Source: Porticoccaceae bacterium UBA4026
GTDB lineage: Bacteria; Pseudomonadota; Gammaproteobacteria; Pseudomonadales; Porticoccaceae
Length of the DNA stretch: 12,440 nt
Direction: 5' to 3'
Assembly (NCBI GenBank): GCA_002382445.1
Contig: DGAQ01000030.1
Location: 1 to 12,440 of the forward strand
Positions within the stretch are counted from its first letter, which is position 1. Each line of letters starts with the position of its first letter. A program made the translations under genes and the position numbers. This document shows, piece by piece, positions 1 to 5,804 of the stretch. The notes under the pieces are model-generated. The model had not been told where the DNA came from. It saw only the letters and a program-made list of their open reading frames with translations, and did no database searches.

Positions 1-272
1 GACTCGCTTGCGAAATACACTGCGGCTTCCTTTAATATATCCCGCTCCTCCGTGACTCGTCGAAGCTGAGCCTTGAGCTGTCGCAGCTCATCTTGTTGGC
101 CGGTGATTGTTTGATGCTGGGAACCGGTATCACCGTATTTCTTGATCCAGTCATGCATGCTCTTGGGTGTCACCCCGAGTCGCTTGGCGACCTCGCCGAT
201 CTTGTAACCCCGGTCCGTAACCTGCTTTACTGCCTCGATCTTGAACTCTTCTGGATAGCGTATACCACTCAT
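1..272 (-). CDS. IS3-family transposase OrfA, N-terminal 90 residues (cut by window edge)
   Basis: OrfA of IS3-type elements is the DNA-binding half of the transposase. It is joined to the DDE-bearing OrfB by programmed frameshifting, but that region is not in the window. The visible protein starts MSGIRYPEEFKIEAVKQV and has the usual order. A helix-turn-helix lies at about residues 8-45, with the typical GEVAKRLGV and SMHDWIKKYG segments. A leucine-zipper-like region lies at about 60-83, where ELRQLKAQL and RDILKEAAVYFA are hallmark OrfA sequences. The start at 272 is supported by an AAGG ribosome-binding site about 10 bases upstream. The frame is open to the edge, so nothing visible says the copy is dead. 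Confidence 0.9.
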   Translation of the reverse strand, partial: MSGIRYPEEFKIEAVKQVTDRGYKIGEVAKRLGVTPKSMHDWIKKYGDTGSQHQTITGQQDELRQLKAQLRRVTEERDILKEAAVYFASE

Positions 273-338
273 ATTAAATACCTTCTGTTTGCGTGAATTG
301 TAACGCTATCAGGTATCTACGATACTAGGGGCTTGCCA
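1..338 (-). mobile_element. IS3-family insertion sequence, upstream end only (partial)
   Basis: The element runs off the left edge of the window. It is recognised from its orfA reading frame (272 down to 1). The outer boundary is proposed at about 338. Read on the minus strand from there, the sequence begins TGGCAAGCCCC, which has the TG terminus usual for IS3-family inverted repeats and lies a short untranslated distance upstream of orfA. The matching right end, orfB and the target duplication lie outside the window, so the boundary is a judgement and not a demonstration. The element is oriented away from the permease gene at 576. Confidence 0.55.
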
Positions 339-389
339 GGTAGAGGGATAGAGGGAGCTAATAGTGTAGAAACTCATAGTTCCCTATTC

Positions 390-430
390 TCTATAGGTCA
401 CCATTAAAGTTCTTAAGTTCTTCTATAGGT
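390..430. repeat. Two 9-bp direct repeats TCTATAGGT upstream of the permease
   Basis: TCTATAGGT occurs at 390-398 and again at 422-430. The start-to-start distance is 32 bp, close to three helical turns, so a protein dimer could bind both on one face. They lie in the non-coding stretch 339-575 between the IS end and the permease gene. No convincing promoter hexamer pair was found there. An operator role is only inferred from spacing. Confidence 0.4.
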
Positions 431-518
431 AGACAATACTGTGAGGGAGTCCTTTTCCATTGGACTGGGTTTACAGGTACTATTCATTATTAGAAGAAGA
501 AGTTTTAGGTCACTATTA
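394..518. repeat. Two 13-bp direct repeats TAGGTCACYATTA upstream of the permease
   Basis: TAGGTCACCATTA at 394-406 and TAGGTCACTATTA at 506-518 differ at one base and lie 112 bp apart. The first overlaps one of the TCTATAGGT repeats. Together with those repeats they make the 339-575 leader unusually repetitive for its length. Function is unknown. Regulatory sites or residual mobile-element sequence are both possible. Confidence 0.4.
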
Positions 519-575
519 GTATCTAAGGGTCGACAAAACTGGATTGCTTACCAGGAAAAGGAGGTGGCTTAGACA

Positions 576-1976
576 ATGAAACCAAGTGAAAAAGATAAAA
601 GCGTTGAGTTTTTACGGGTTCTCGGACGTAGCGACGTACTCGCCCTCGCTTTTGGCGCCATGATCGGCTGGAGTTGGGTCGTTCTATCCGGCACCTGGAT
701 TGGTGCTGCCGGCACACTCGGTGCTATCCTCGCTTTCCTGCTAGGCGGTACCGCGATGCTACTCGTTGGTCTTACTTACGCCGAACTGGCATCTGCCTTG
801 CCCTTTGCAGGCGGCGAGCACGTTTACAGCCATCGTGCATTAGGCTCAGGCGCCTCCTTTATTTGTACCTGGGCTATCGTGCTCGGTTATGTTTCCGTCG
901 TCACCTTCGAAGCCGTAGCACTACCAACGGTGCTAGACTCTCTCATTCCCGGCCTCGACAAAATTTACCTGTGGCAGATTGCTGGCTGGGATGTCTATCT
1001 TAGCTGGGTCCTCGTCGGTGTGGCCGGCTCCATGGTAATGACCTGGATAAATATTCGCGGTGTGCGCATGGCGGCACTGATACAGTCAGTGGTCGTACTG
1101 GCAATACTCCTGGTCGGTATACTATTTGTCAGTGGCGCCTTATTCACAGGCGACTTCGCTAACATGCGGCCTCTAATACGCGACGGCATGTCAGGCATAA
1201 CGCTGGTCCTGGTAATGGTGCCTTTCATGTTCGTCGGTTTTGACACTATCCCGCAGGCCGCCGAGGAAATCAACTTGCCGTTCAAGGAAATTGGCAAGGT
1301 CTTGATGGTATCGTTGGCGATGGCCATCGCGTGGTATAGCCTGATTGTGTTGGGGGTTGGACTGGTATTGCCTGCGCCCAGCATGGCTGGGTCCGCAGTG
1401 GCGACGGCGGACGCCAATGCCACAATTTATGGCGAACTCGGTGGTACGATGCTGCTGATCGCCGGTTTGGCGGGTATCATTACCAGCTGGAATGCTTTTA
1501 TTCTCGGTGGCAGTCGCGCCATCTATGCCCTAGCTAAGGCCAACCTGTTGCCGCGTTCACTAGGCAAACTCCACCCGCGCTACCACACCCCGGTTAATGC
1601 CATTATCCTGATAGGATTGCTGTCGATTATCGGTCCCTTCTTTGGGCGCCCGGCGCTGGTGTGGTTGGTCGACGCGGGCGGGCTAGGCATCGTTATCGCC
1701 TATGGCATGGTGGCCTGGTCGTTCCTGGTACTTAGACGCAAGGAACCCGAGCTGGCGCGCCCTTACCGTGTCCGGCATGGAAAACTGGTAGGAAGATCGG
1801 CGCTCTTAATCTCAATAGGATTGGGAATACTGTACCTGCCCGGCAGTCCGGCAGCATTGCTCTGGCCACAGGAGTGGGCGATTGTTTTAGTTTGGGCAAT
1901 TTTGGGCGTTGTGCTTTACACCTTCTCAACTCAGAAAAAATCCAGGGGACAACAAAGTGATAGTAAAACACAATAG
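576..1976 (+). CDS. APC-superfamily amino-acid permease
   Basis: This is a 466-residue inner-membrane transporter of the amino acid-polyamine-organocation superfamily (PotE/YdgF-like, COG0531), which moves amino acids or amines by proton or sodium coupling or by exchange. The first helix contains the glycine-rich substrate-binding break (GAMIGWSWVVLSG, about residues 27-39). A conserved ELASALPFAGGEHVYSHRALG follows helix 2 (about 70-90), and VPFMFVGFDTIPQAAEEI (about 214-231) matches the helix 6 region. About 12 hydrophobic segments are visible, and the length is normal for the family. The start is well fixed by AAGGAGGTG at 558-566, nine bases before the ATG. The next gene begins inside its last 20 bases, so the two are probably co-transcribed. 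The substrate cannot be read from the sequence. The short soluble tail is rich in Ser, Lys and Gln. Confidence 0.9.
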   Translation: MKPSEKDKSVEFLRVLGRSDVLALAFGAMIGWSWVVLSGTWIGAAGTLGAILAFLLGGTAMLLVGLTYAELASALPFAGGEHVYSHRALGSGASFICTWAIVLGYVSVVTFEAVALPTVLDSLIPGLDKIYLWQIAGWDVYLSWVLVGVAGSMVMTWINIRGVRMAALIQSVVVLAILLVGILFVSGALFTGDFANMRPLIRDGMSGITLVLVMVPFMFVGFDTIPQAAEEINLPFKEIGKVLMVSLAMAIAWYSLIVLGVGLVLPAPSMAGSAVATADANATIYGELGGTMLLIAGLAGIITSWNAFILGGSRAIYALAKANLLPRSLGKLHPRYHTPVNAIILIGLLSIIGPFFGRPALVWLVDAGGLGIVIAYGMVAWSFLVLRRKEPELARPYRVRHGKLVGRSALLISIGLGILYLPGSPAALLWPQEWAIVLVWAILGVVLYTFSTQKKSRGQQSDSKTQ

Positions 1977-3135
1977 AAATCGGGCTCCTTTTATCATCGT
2001 CTGCGGATTTATTTCAGTCCTCTTTTCGCAAGCCAGTTTGGCAACTGACGCCTGGCCCATCTCCACCCCCGCTGCCGAAGGTGTCGATGCCGCTGCTCTC
2101 TCCGCGCTCGATGCGGAACTATTGGCAGGCAAGCACGGTAACGTGGACAGCCTACTGATCATTCGTCACGGCAAAGTGGTATTTGAGTCGCTATATGCAC
2201 ATGACTATGCCACACAAAATCCAGTGCCTGAGGCGCCAACCGGTATGTATAGCTACTACGACCCTCGCTGGCATCCATGGTATTTCGGCAACACCGAACT
2301 GCACACCATGCAGTCGGTCACCAAGAGCGTGCTTTCTGTGCTCTATGGCGTGGCGTCGCAGCGCGGCGTACTGCCACCCGCAGATTCTCCCGCACTGGCG
2401 CTGCTGACTGGGCGCAAATTCGCTGACCCCGACGGGCGTAAGGCCAAAATCACTTTGAGCGACCTACTGACCATGCGTAGTGGATTGGCTTGGGACGAAG
2501 AAAACTATCCCTATACTGATTTACGCAACGATGCCGCCGTGATGGAAGCCTCCTCTGATTGGGTGCAGTTCGTGCTGGACAAGCCTATGGCCATGGATGC
2601 CGGCAGCAGCTATCTCTATAACAGTGGTGTCACCATGGTGTTGGGAGAAATTCTCGAGCAGCTCACCGGGCAGAAGTTGGCAGCCTATGCCGAGAAGGAA
2701 CTGTTCGAACCGCTTGGAATTACCGAGAGCTTCTGGAAGCACTCGCCGAAGGGTCTGGCTGACGTCGAAGGTGGGTTGTACTTGTCACCACGGGATATGG
2801 CGAAGATCGTTAGACTGTACCAACAAGGTGGACGATGGAATGGTCGGCAGATCGTGCCAGAGCAGTGGGTCCATAATTCGCTGGTTCCGGCGACGGTGAG
2901 CACCTACCCCGGTGAGGACATTTACGAACAGTGGGGGTACGGCTATCAGTGGTGGGTATTCACGGATTACCTGGGCCAGACCGCGTGGGGCGGAAGCGGC
3001 TACGGTGGGCAGTACCCCGTTGTGGTGCCGGGACTAGATCTAATCGTGGTATTCACTGGGTGGAATATCTATGAGGGGTCCACAACAGACCCGTTGTCGT
3101 TGCTCCGAGATCGGATTTTACCGGCCGTTCACTAG
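1957..3135 (+). CDS. Exported serine hydrolase, class C beta-lactamase fold
   Basis: This 392-residue hydrolase belongs to the beta-lactamase class C / penicillin-binding-protein-like family (COG1680), which includes esterases, 6-aminohexanoate-dimer hydrolases and D-peptidases. The nucleophile motif is SVTK (S120, K123), the second motif is YNSG with Y221, and the third-motif region is WGGSGYGGQ (344-352), where the KTG/HTG triad is replaced by GSG. The N-terminus is a signal peptide (hydrophobic FIIVCGFISVLFS, cleavage near SLA/TDAW), so it acts in the periplasm or outside the cell. A GTG start at 1957 is chosen because AGGGGA at 1944-1949 lies seven bases upstream and the signal peptide then has normal length. 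An ATG at 1909 would add 16 residues without a ribosome-binding site. The gene overlaps the permease by 20 bases, suggesting coupled expression and a shared substrate. Specificity is unknown, and nothing marks it as a true beta-lactamase. Confidence 0.88.
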   Translation: MIVKHNRNRAPFIIVCGFISVLFSQASLATDAWPISTPAAEGVDAAALSALDAELLAGKHGNVDSLLIIRHGKVVFESLYAHDYATQNPVPEAPTGMYSYYDPRWHPWYFGNTELHTMQSVTKSVLSVLYGVASQRGVLPPADSPALALLTGRKFADPDGRKAKITLSDLLTMRSGLAWDEENYPYTDLRNDAAVMEASSDWVQFVLDKPMAMDAGSSYLYNSGVTMVLGEILEQLTGQKLAAYAEKELFEPLGITESFWKHSPKGLADVEGGLYLSPRDMAKIVRLYQQGGRWNGRQIVPEQWVHNSLVPATVSTYPGEDIYEQWGYGYQWWVFTDYLGQTAWGGSGYGGQYPVVVPGLDLIVVFTGWNIYEGSTTDPLSLLRDRILPAVH

Positions 3136-3221
3136 CGACACACCGGCTGATTCCTGGCGTAGGCTGCTAATTATTTTCCATAAGGTTCAACACTAACCAA
3201 TCTAGTGACTTCATCCAAAGT

Positions 3222-3249
3222 TTTGAAGGGCCTTACCGGACCCTTCAAA
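3222..3249. terminator. Hairpin between convergent genes, possible factor-dependent terminator
   Basis: TTTGAAGGG at 3222-3230 pairs perfectly with CCCTTCAAA at 3241-3249 around a 10-base loop. It lies between the end of the serine hydrolase (+) and the end of the 140-residue membrane protein (-), where a two-way terminator would be expected. Neither side is followed by a U-tract, so intrinsic termination is doubtful. It could instead protect transcript ends. Confidence 0.4.
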
Positions 3250-3269
3250 CCTTACGCAACACTCGGGTA

Positions 3270-3692
3270 TTATTTTTTGGGCGCCCAAATGGGAAACAGT
3301 ATCAACACCAAAATAGAAACCTGAAGTATCACCGCAACTGGGTCGCTAGGAATAATTGAAAAACCAGGCACTGTAGCCGTGGCACCCATGTTTTCAACAA
3401 AACCCTGAGCCAGTCCGGAAAGTTCTGTACCTGAATTTTGCAATTCCACTAACCGATGGGCCGTCGATTCCATATTCCAGCTCCAAAAGGCATAAGTCAT
3501 ATTGAAGAAGAACAGGGTGCCAAGACCAAAACCCGTGGCTGCGAGTTTTACAATAACATTATCACTATATTGCTGGCCCGCTATACCAGAAACACGAAAG
3601 GCCACCCAAACACTAAAGGCCAACGCAACTTGATACATCCCTGTTCCCTGGTTATTTTGTGCTTGAAGCATAAAGATATCTAATTCAGTCAT
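3270..3692 (-). CDS. Small three-helix membrane protein of unknown function
   Basis: I do not recognise this 140-residue protein. It has three hydrophobic segments: about 20-38 (YQVALAFSVWVAFRV), 48-70 (containing GFGLGTLFFFNMTYAFWSW) and 117-136 (VAVILQVSILVLILFPIW). It begins with a short polar N-terminus and ends in a basic WAPKK tail. A polar loop of about 45 residues with Glu, Asn and Ser separates helices 2 and 3. The start is supported by AGGAGA six bases upstream of the ATG. It is transcribed away from the promoter-repeat islet that begins about 100 bases upstream, and it faces the end of the serine hydrolase. No enzymatic motif is visible. An inner-membrane accessory protein is the only safe description. 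Confidence 0.75.
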   Translation of the reverse strand: MTELDIFMLQAQNNQGTGMYQVALAFSVWVAFRVSGIAGQQYSDNVIVKLAATGFGLGTLFFFNMTYAFWSWNMESTAHRLVELQNSGTELSGLAQGFVENMGATATVPGFSIIPSDPVAVILQVSILVLILFPIWAPKK

Positions 3693-3734
3693 ATTATTTC
3701 TCCTGTTATTTTATGGATGAATGAGTAAAACACT

Positions 3735-3779
3735 GTATGTACCCAGAAGTAAATAGAGGTTTGGCAGGTAGTATGTACC
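3735..3779. repeat. Two 9-bp direct repeats GTATGTACC
   Basis: GTATGTACC occurs at 3735-3743 and 3771-3779, 36 bp apart, in the gap between the minus-strand membrane protein gene and the first promoter repeat. The sites could regulate either direction. No promoter for the minus-strand gene was recognised with confidence nearby. Confidence 0.3.
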
Positions 3780-3794
3780 GGATGGAATAATCAC

Positions 3795-3859
3795 GCTCTT
3801 TCGGGATGGGGCACCTCGATCTAGCCCTGATTTGACTGGATGGGTTATTCAGTTATGCT
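3795..3859 (+). promoter_or_regulatory. Promoter-bearing repeat, copy 1 (full length)
   Basis: This is a 65-bp repeat shared with 4414-4461 and 5038-5101. It starts GCTCTTTCGGGATGGGGCAC and continues through the shared TCGATCTAGCCCTG block. It ends in a sigma-70 promoter: -35 TTGACT at 3832-3837, a 16-bp spacer and -10 TATGCT at 3854-3859. Transcription would start near 3866, about 45 bases before the gene at 3911. The 48-bp core (3812-3859) differs from copy 2 at 3 positions. In the upstream arm, GGGC and GCCC could pair, which might form a hairpin just before the -35 box. Confidence 0.75.
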
Positions 3860-3910
3860 TTGACCATTAATATATGATTTCAACTTAAACAACTAAGAAA
3901 TGGAACCCTA

Positions 3911-4408
3911 ATGCGAAACAACAAAATTTCCCTTCAAGGCTTAGCCCACATTGGGGAGTTTATCGGTGGCCTCGCGATTATTATCTCCTTAGTTTATCTT
4001 GCAATGCAGGTGTCAGACAGTAACCGATTACTGCGTAGTCAGGCGCATTATAATGCTTTAATGCTGGCACAGGGGCCAGGAGTCATGATGGTCCAAAATC
4101 CTGAGTTAAGTATTCTGATTGGCCGATGTCAAGCTGGCCATGATGACCTTTCGTCTGCAGTGTTAGCACGTTGCAATCAATACGCTCTAATGGAAATCAA
4201 TGGCTGGGAGTATCTGTATTACCAGCACTTAGACAACTCTATACCCTCTCAATTATGGCTGGGTTCAGATGCCTACTACCGAAATGAAATTCAAACTAAA
4301 GCTGGATATGCAAAATTTTGGAATTATTACCACATAGCGTACGCAGAGCCATTCCATAGTTATGTGGCCGCGATTTTCCCTGAGGAAAGTGATGTTTCAC
4401 CTCAATAA
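3911..4408 (+). CDS. Single-helix membrane protein of unknown function, 165 residues
   Basis: The protein has a basic N-terminus, then one membrane segment at about 13-33 (IGEFIGGLAIIISLVYLAMQV), then a soluble helical domain with many Trp and Tyr residues (NGWEYLYYQHLD, YAKFWNYYHIAYAEPFHSY). The pattern 'GE-G-AI--SL-YLA-QV' followed by an arginine-rich turn recurs in many uncharacterised proteins of marine proteobacteria, but I know of no assigned function. The ATG at 3911 has only a weak purine stretch upstream (AAGAAATGGA). The gene is served by promoter repeat copy 1. It is visibly AT-richer than the permease and hydrolase to the left. Copy 2 of the repeat begins six bases after its stop codon. 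Confidence 0.72.
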   Translation: MRNNKISLQGLAHIGEFIGGLAIIISLVYLAMQVSDSNRLLRSQAHYNALMLAQGPGVMMVQNPELSILIGRCQAGHDDLSSAVLARCNQYALMEINGWEYLYYQHLDNSIPSQLWLGSDAYYRNEIQTKAGYAKFWNYYHIAYAEPFHSYVAAIFPEESDVSPQ

Positions 4409-4413
4409 CTTCT

Positions 4414-4461
4414 CACCTCGATTTAGCCCTGATTTGACTGGATGGGTTATTCAGCTATGAT
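4414..4461 (+). promoter_or_regulatory. Promoter-bearing repeat, copy 2 (core only)
   Basis: This is a 48-bp copy that begins at CACCTCGATTTAGCCCTG and lacks the roughly 17-base upstream arm of copies 1 and 3. The promoter is -35 TTGACT at 4434-4439, a 16-bp spacer and -10 TATGAT at 4456-4461. Transcription would start near 4468, about 50 bases before the cupin gene at 4520. The core matches copy 1 at 45 of 48 positions. The missing arm is replaced by the 3' end of the preceding gene. Confidence 0.75.
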
Positions 4462-4519
4462 TAAGCTAGCTAGAACAGTAGTCATTTATGACTAAATATT
4501 TATGACAAGGAGAATTAGG

Positions 4520-4939
4520 ATGAAATTTAAATTACCAATAATGACCGTTCTTTTAATAACTACCGCTCATATAAATGCAGCTCATCATGAAGAAGGAGAA
4601 GAAAAGGTGCCAGGACAAGGCTTAATCTCATCGGAAATTTTTGATCTAGCTGGCGAAATGGATTTATACGTAGAGAAATATGCTTCTTGTGGCGCCAGTA
4701 AAGGGGATAAACATATGCATCCATATGGAACGCTTGTATATATGCTTGATGGCCAATCTGATACTAATGTCTCAGGTGAATTTCAATCTGTAACTAAGGA
4801 TGAGTATTACTTTGAACCATCTGGTTGGGTTCATGGTGGCGAAGATAATGCCCCTAAGGTTTCGGATGATCAGTGCAGAGAGTCTTTAGTAATCAGAGTT
4901 GGCAAGAAGGGCGAAGCGCCGACAGTATTTGTTAAGTAA
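4520..4939 (+). CDS. Exported cupin-domain protein
   Basis: This 139-residue protein has a signal peptide (KFKLPIMTVLLITTAHINA, likely cleaved near residue 20), so it is periplasmic or secreted. A single small cupin barrel follows. Motif 1 is seen in KGDKHMHPYGTLVYMLDG (61-78), with H65 and H67 as candidate metal ligands. Motif 2 is seen in YYFEPSGWVHGG (96-107), with E99 and H105. C57 and C119 could form a disulfide after export. The ATG at 4520 is chosen over one at 4502 because AAGGAG (4508-4513) sits just before it. The upstream ATG would place that site inside the gene and spoil the signal peptide. Promoter repeat copy 2 precedes the gene and an intrinsic terminator follows. The fold is clear, the substrate unknown. 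Confidence 0.8.
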   Translation: MKFKLPIMTVLLITTAHINAAHHEEGEEKVPGQGLISSEIFDLAGEMDLYVEKYASCGASKGDKHMHPYGTLVYMLDGQSDTNVSGEFQSVTKDEYYFEPSGWVHGGEDNAPKVSDDQCRESLVIRVGKKGEAPTVFVK

Positions 4940-4988
4940 CCCGCTTAACAGCCATAGAATCAACAACAATCTGAAAAGGTCGAATCGT

Positions 4989-5009
4989 AAAGGTTTGGCC
5001 TTTTTTTTT
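4989..5009 (+). terminator. Rho-independent terminator after the exported cupin gene
   Basis: AAAGG (4989-4993) pairs with CCTTT (4999-5003) around a TTTGG loop, and the T-run continues without a break to 5009. The stem is short but the T-tract of nine is strong. It ends transcription from promoter copy 2 about 50 bases after the stop, just before promoter copy 3 starts a new unit at 5038. Confidence 0.7.
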
Positions 5010-5037
5010 GCGTTGCCCATATAGATATCAGAACTAG

Positions 5038-5101
5038 GCTCTTTCGGGAGGGGTACCTCGATCTAGCCCTGCGTTGACAGGATTGGGTATTCAGCTATGA
5101 T
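5038..5101 (+). promoter_or_regulatory. Promoter-bearing repeat, copy 3 (full length)
   Basis: This 64-bp copy starts GCTCTTTCGGGAGGGGTACC. It matches copy 1 through the upstream arm apart from one single-base gap and one substitution. The promoter is the strongest of the three: -35 TTGACA (consensus) at 5074-5079, a 16-bp spacer and -10 TATGAT at 5096-5101. Transcription would start near 5108, about 20 bases before the gene at 5129. CCTG and CAGG at 5069-5081 flank TTGACA and could form a small hairpin. The 48-bp core matches copy 2 at 41 positions. Confidence 0.78.
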
Positions 5102-5128
5102 TAACTTTTTGACGAAAGGAGAGACATT

Positions 5129-5479
5129 GTGATTTCAGTACAAGCTAAAAGTTTTGATAATGCAGATGAAGTAAATAAGAGATTTGCAAACGCGCTTATC
5201 GAGTCCGTTAATGTTCGCGGTCAGAGAGTCAATAAATTAACACTTCAGCCTGATTGGAAGTGGTCAGTTGACGTAAAACCCATTATTGGAACAGCAACCT
5301 GTCAGGCAAGCCATTTAGGGCTTATTTTGTCGGGTAAAATTTGTTGTGTTCATGATGATGGAAATGAAGTGACCTATAGTGCGGGCGACGCCTACTCTAT
5401 AGCGCCAGGTCATGATGCATGGGTTGTGGGCGATGATGTGGCCGTTTGTTATGAATTTGCAGGAATGTGGGGAGAATAG
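5129..5479 (+). CDS. Cytoplasmic cupin-domain protein
   Basis: This is a 116-residue protein with no signal peptide. It is a single cupin barrel: CQASHLGLILSGKICCVHDDG (58-78) corresponds to motif 1 and YSAGDAYSIAPGHDAWVVGDD (83-103) to motif 2. H62 and H95 are possible metal ligands, but the usual paired His of motif 1 is reduced to a single His, so metal binding is uncertain. The start is GTG at 5129, supported by AAGGAG (5116-5121) seven bases upstream. No in-frame ATG lies closer to the site. It is clearly different from the exported cupin at 4520, so the two are not a recent duplication. It is driven by promoter repeat copy 3. Substrate unknown. Confidence 0.78.
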   Translation: MISVQAKSFDNADEVNKRFANALIESVNVRGQRVNKLTLQPDWKWSVDVKPIIGTATCQASHLGLILSGKICCVHDDGNEVTYSAGDAYSIAPGHDAWVVGDDVAVCYEFAGMWGE

Positions 5480-5607
5480 ATTTCTATAGCAGTAGCAATT
5501 ACTTGCCGACACTTTAGTGGCTAAGTCTACTCTGGATTCCCGGATTTTACTATAAACACAAGCCTTAGATGGGTCCTATGGCGGGCATTTAAAGGCTAAC
5601 GGGTTGA

Positions 5608-5766
5608 GACTTACCTGAATCTAGAGTGTCAATATACTCACAACAGATGCTAGCAATTCGCCAGGGCACAGAGGAAATCACCCATCAATTCGACAAAACC
5701 CATCATTTTTGCGGTCAATGCAGCAAAGACGCTCATCCGCCGATAAAAGTCTGTGTTACCGTTTGA
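5608..5766 (+). pseudogene. Probable remnant of NADH pyrophosphatase NudC (zinc-ribbon region)
   Basis: Between the cupin gene and the lipoprotein gene, an open stretch ending at TGA 5764-5766 encodes LAIRQGTEEITHQFDKTHHF, then CGQCSKDA, then HPPIKVCVTV. This resembles NudC around its zinc ribbon, where a 'W(D/H)-THRFCG-CG' segment is followed by a second CxxC and then 'YPQIAPCIIV'. Here the second CxxC and about 20 residues around it are missing, the catalytic Nudix box is absent, and no N-terminal domain is found upstream. An ATG at 5647 could start a 39-residue peptide, but it has no good ribosome-binding site. The match is made from memory of the family, not from a search. The rest of 5480-5804 shows no gene or clear terminator. 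Confidence 0.45.
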
Positions 5767-5804
5767 GAATTCACTACCCACTCTTTACAGCCTGAGGGTT
5801 AACA

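Noticed and set aside
93..296. Plus-strand ORF of 67 residues at the left edge
   Set aside because: It is the antisense shadow of the IS3 OrfA gene, which has clear family motifs on the minus strand.
1909..1956. ATG start for the serine hydrolase inside the permease gene
   Set aside because: It has no ribosome-binding site and adds a polar extension before the signal peptide. The GTG at 1957 has AGGGGA at good spacing.
4502..4519. Earlier ATG for the exported cupin
   Set aside because: It lies before the AAGGAG site used by the ATG at 4520 and would add charged residues ahead of the signal peptide.
3795..5101. Integron cassette array with attC sites
   Set aside because: The repeats lie before the genes and carry strong promoters. 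No paired R'/R'' core sites of the RYYYAAC/GTTRRRY type and no long imperfect palindrome were found, and no integrase gene is in the window.
3795..5101. CRISPR array
   Set aside because: Only three copies about 610-620 bp apart, with whole genes between them.
5500..5520. Terminator after the cytoplasmic cupin gene
   Set aside because: Only a very short CAC/GTG stem was found and no T-run follows.
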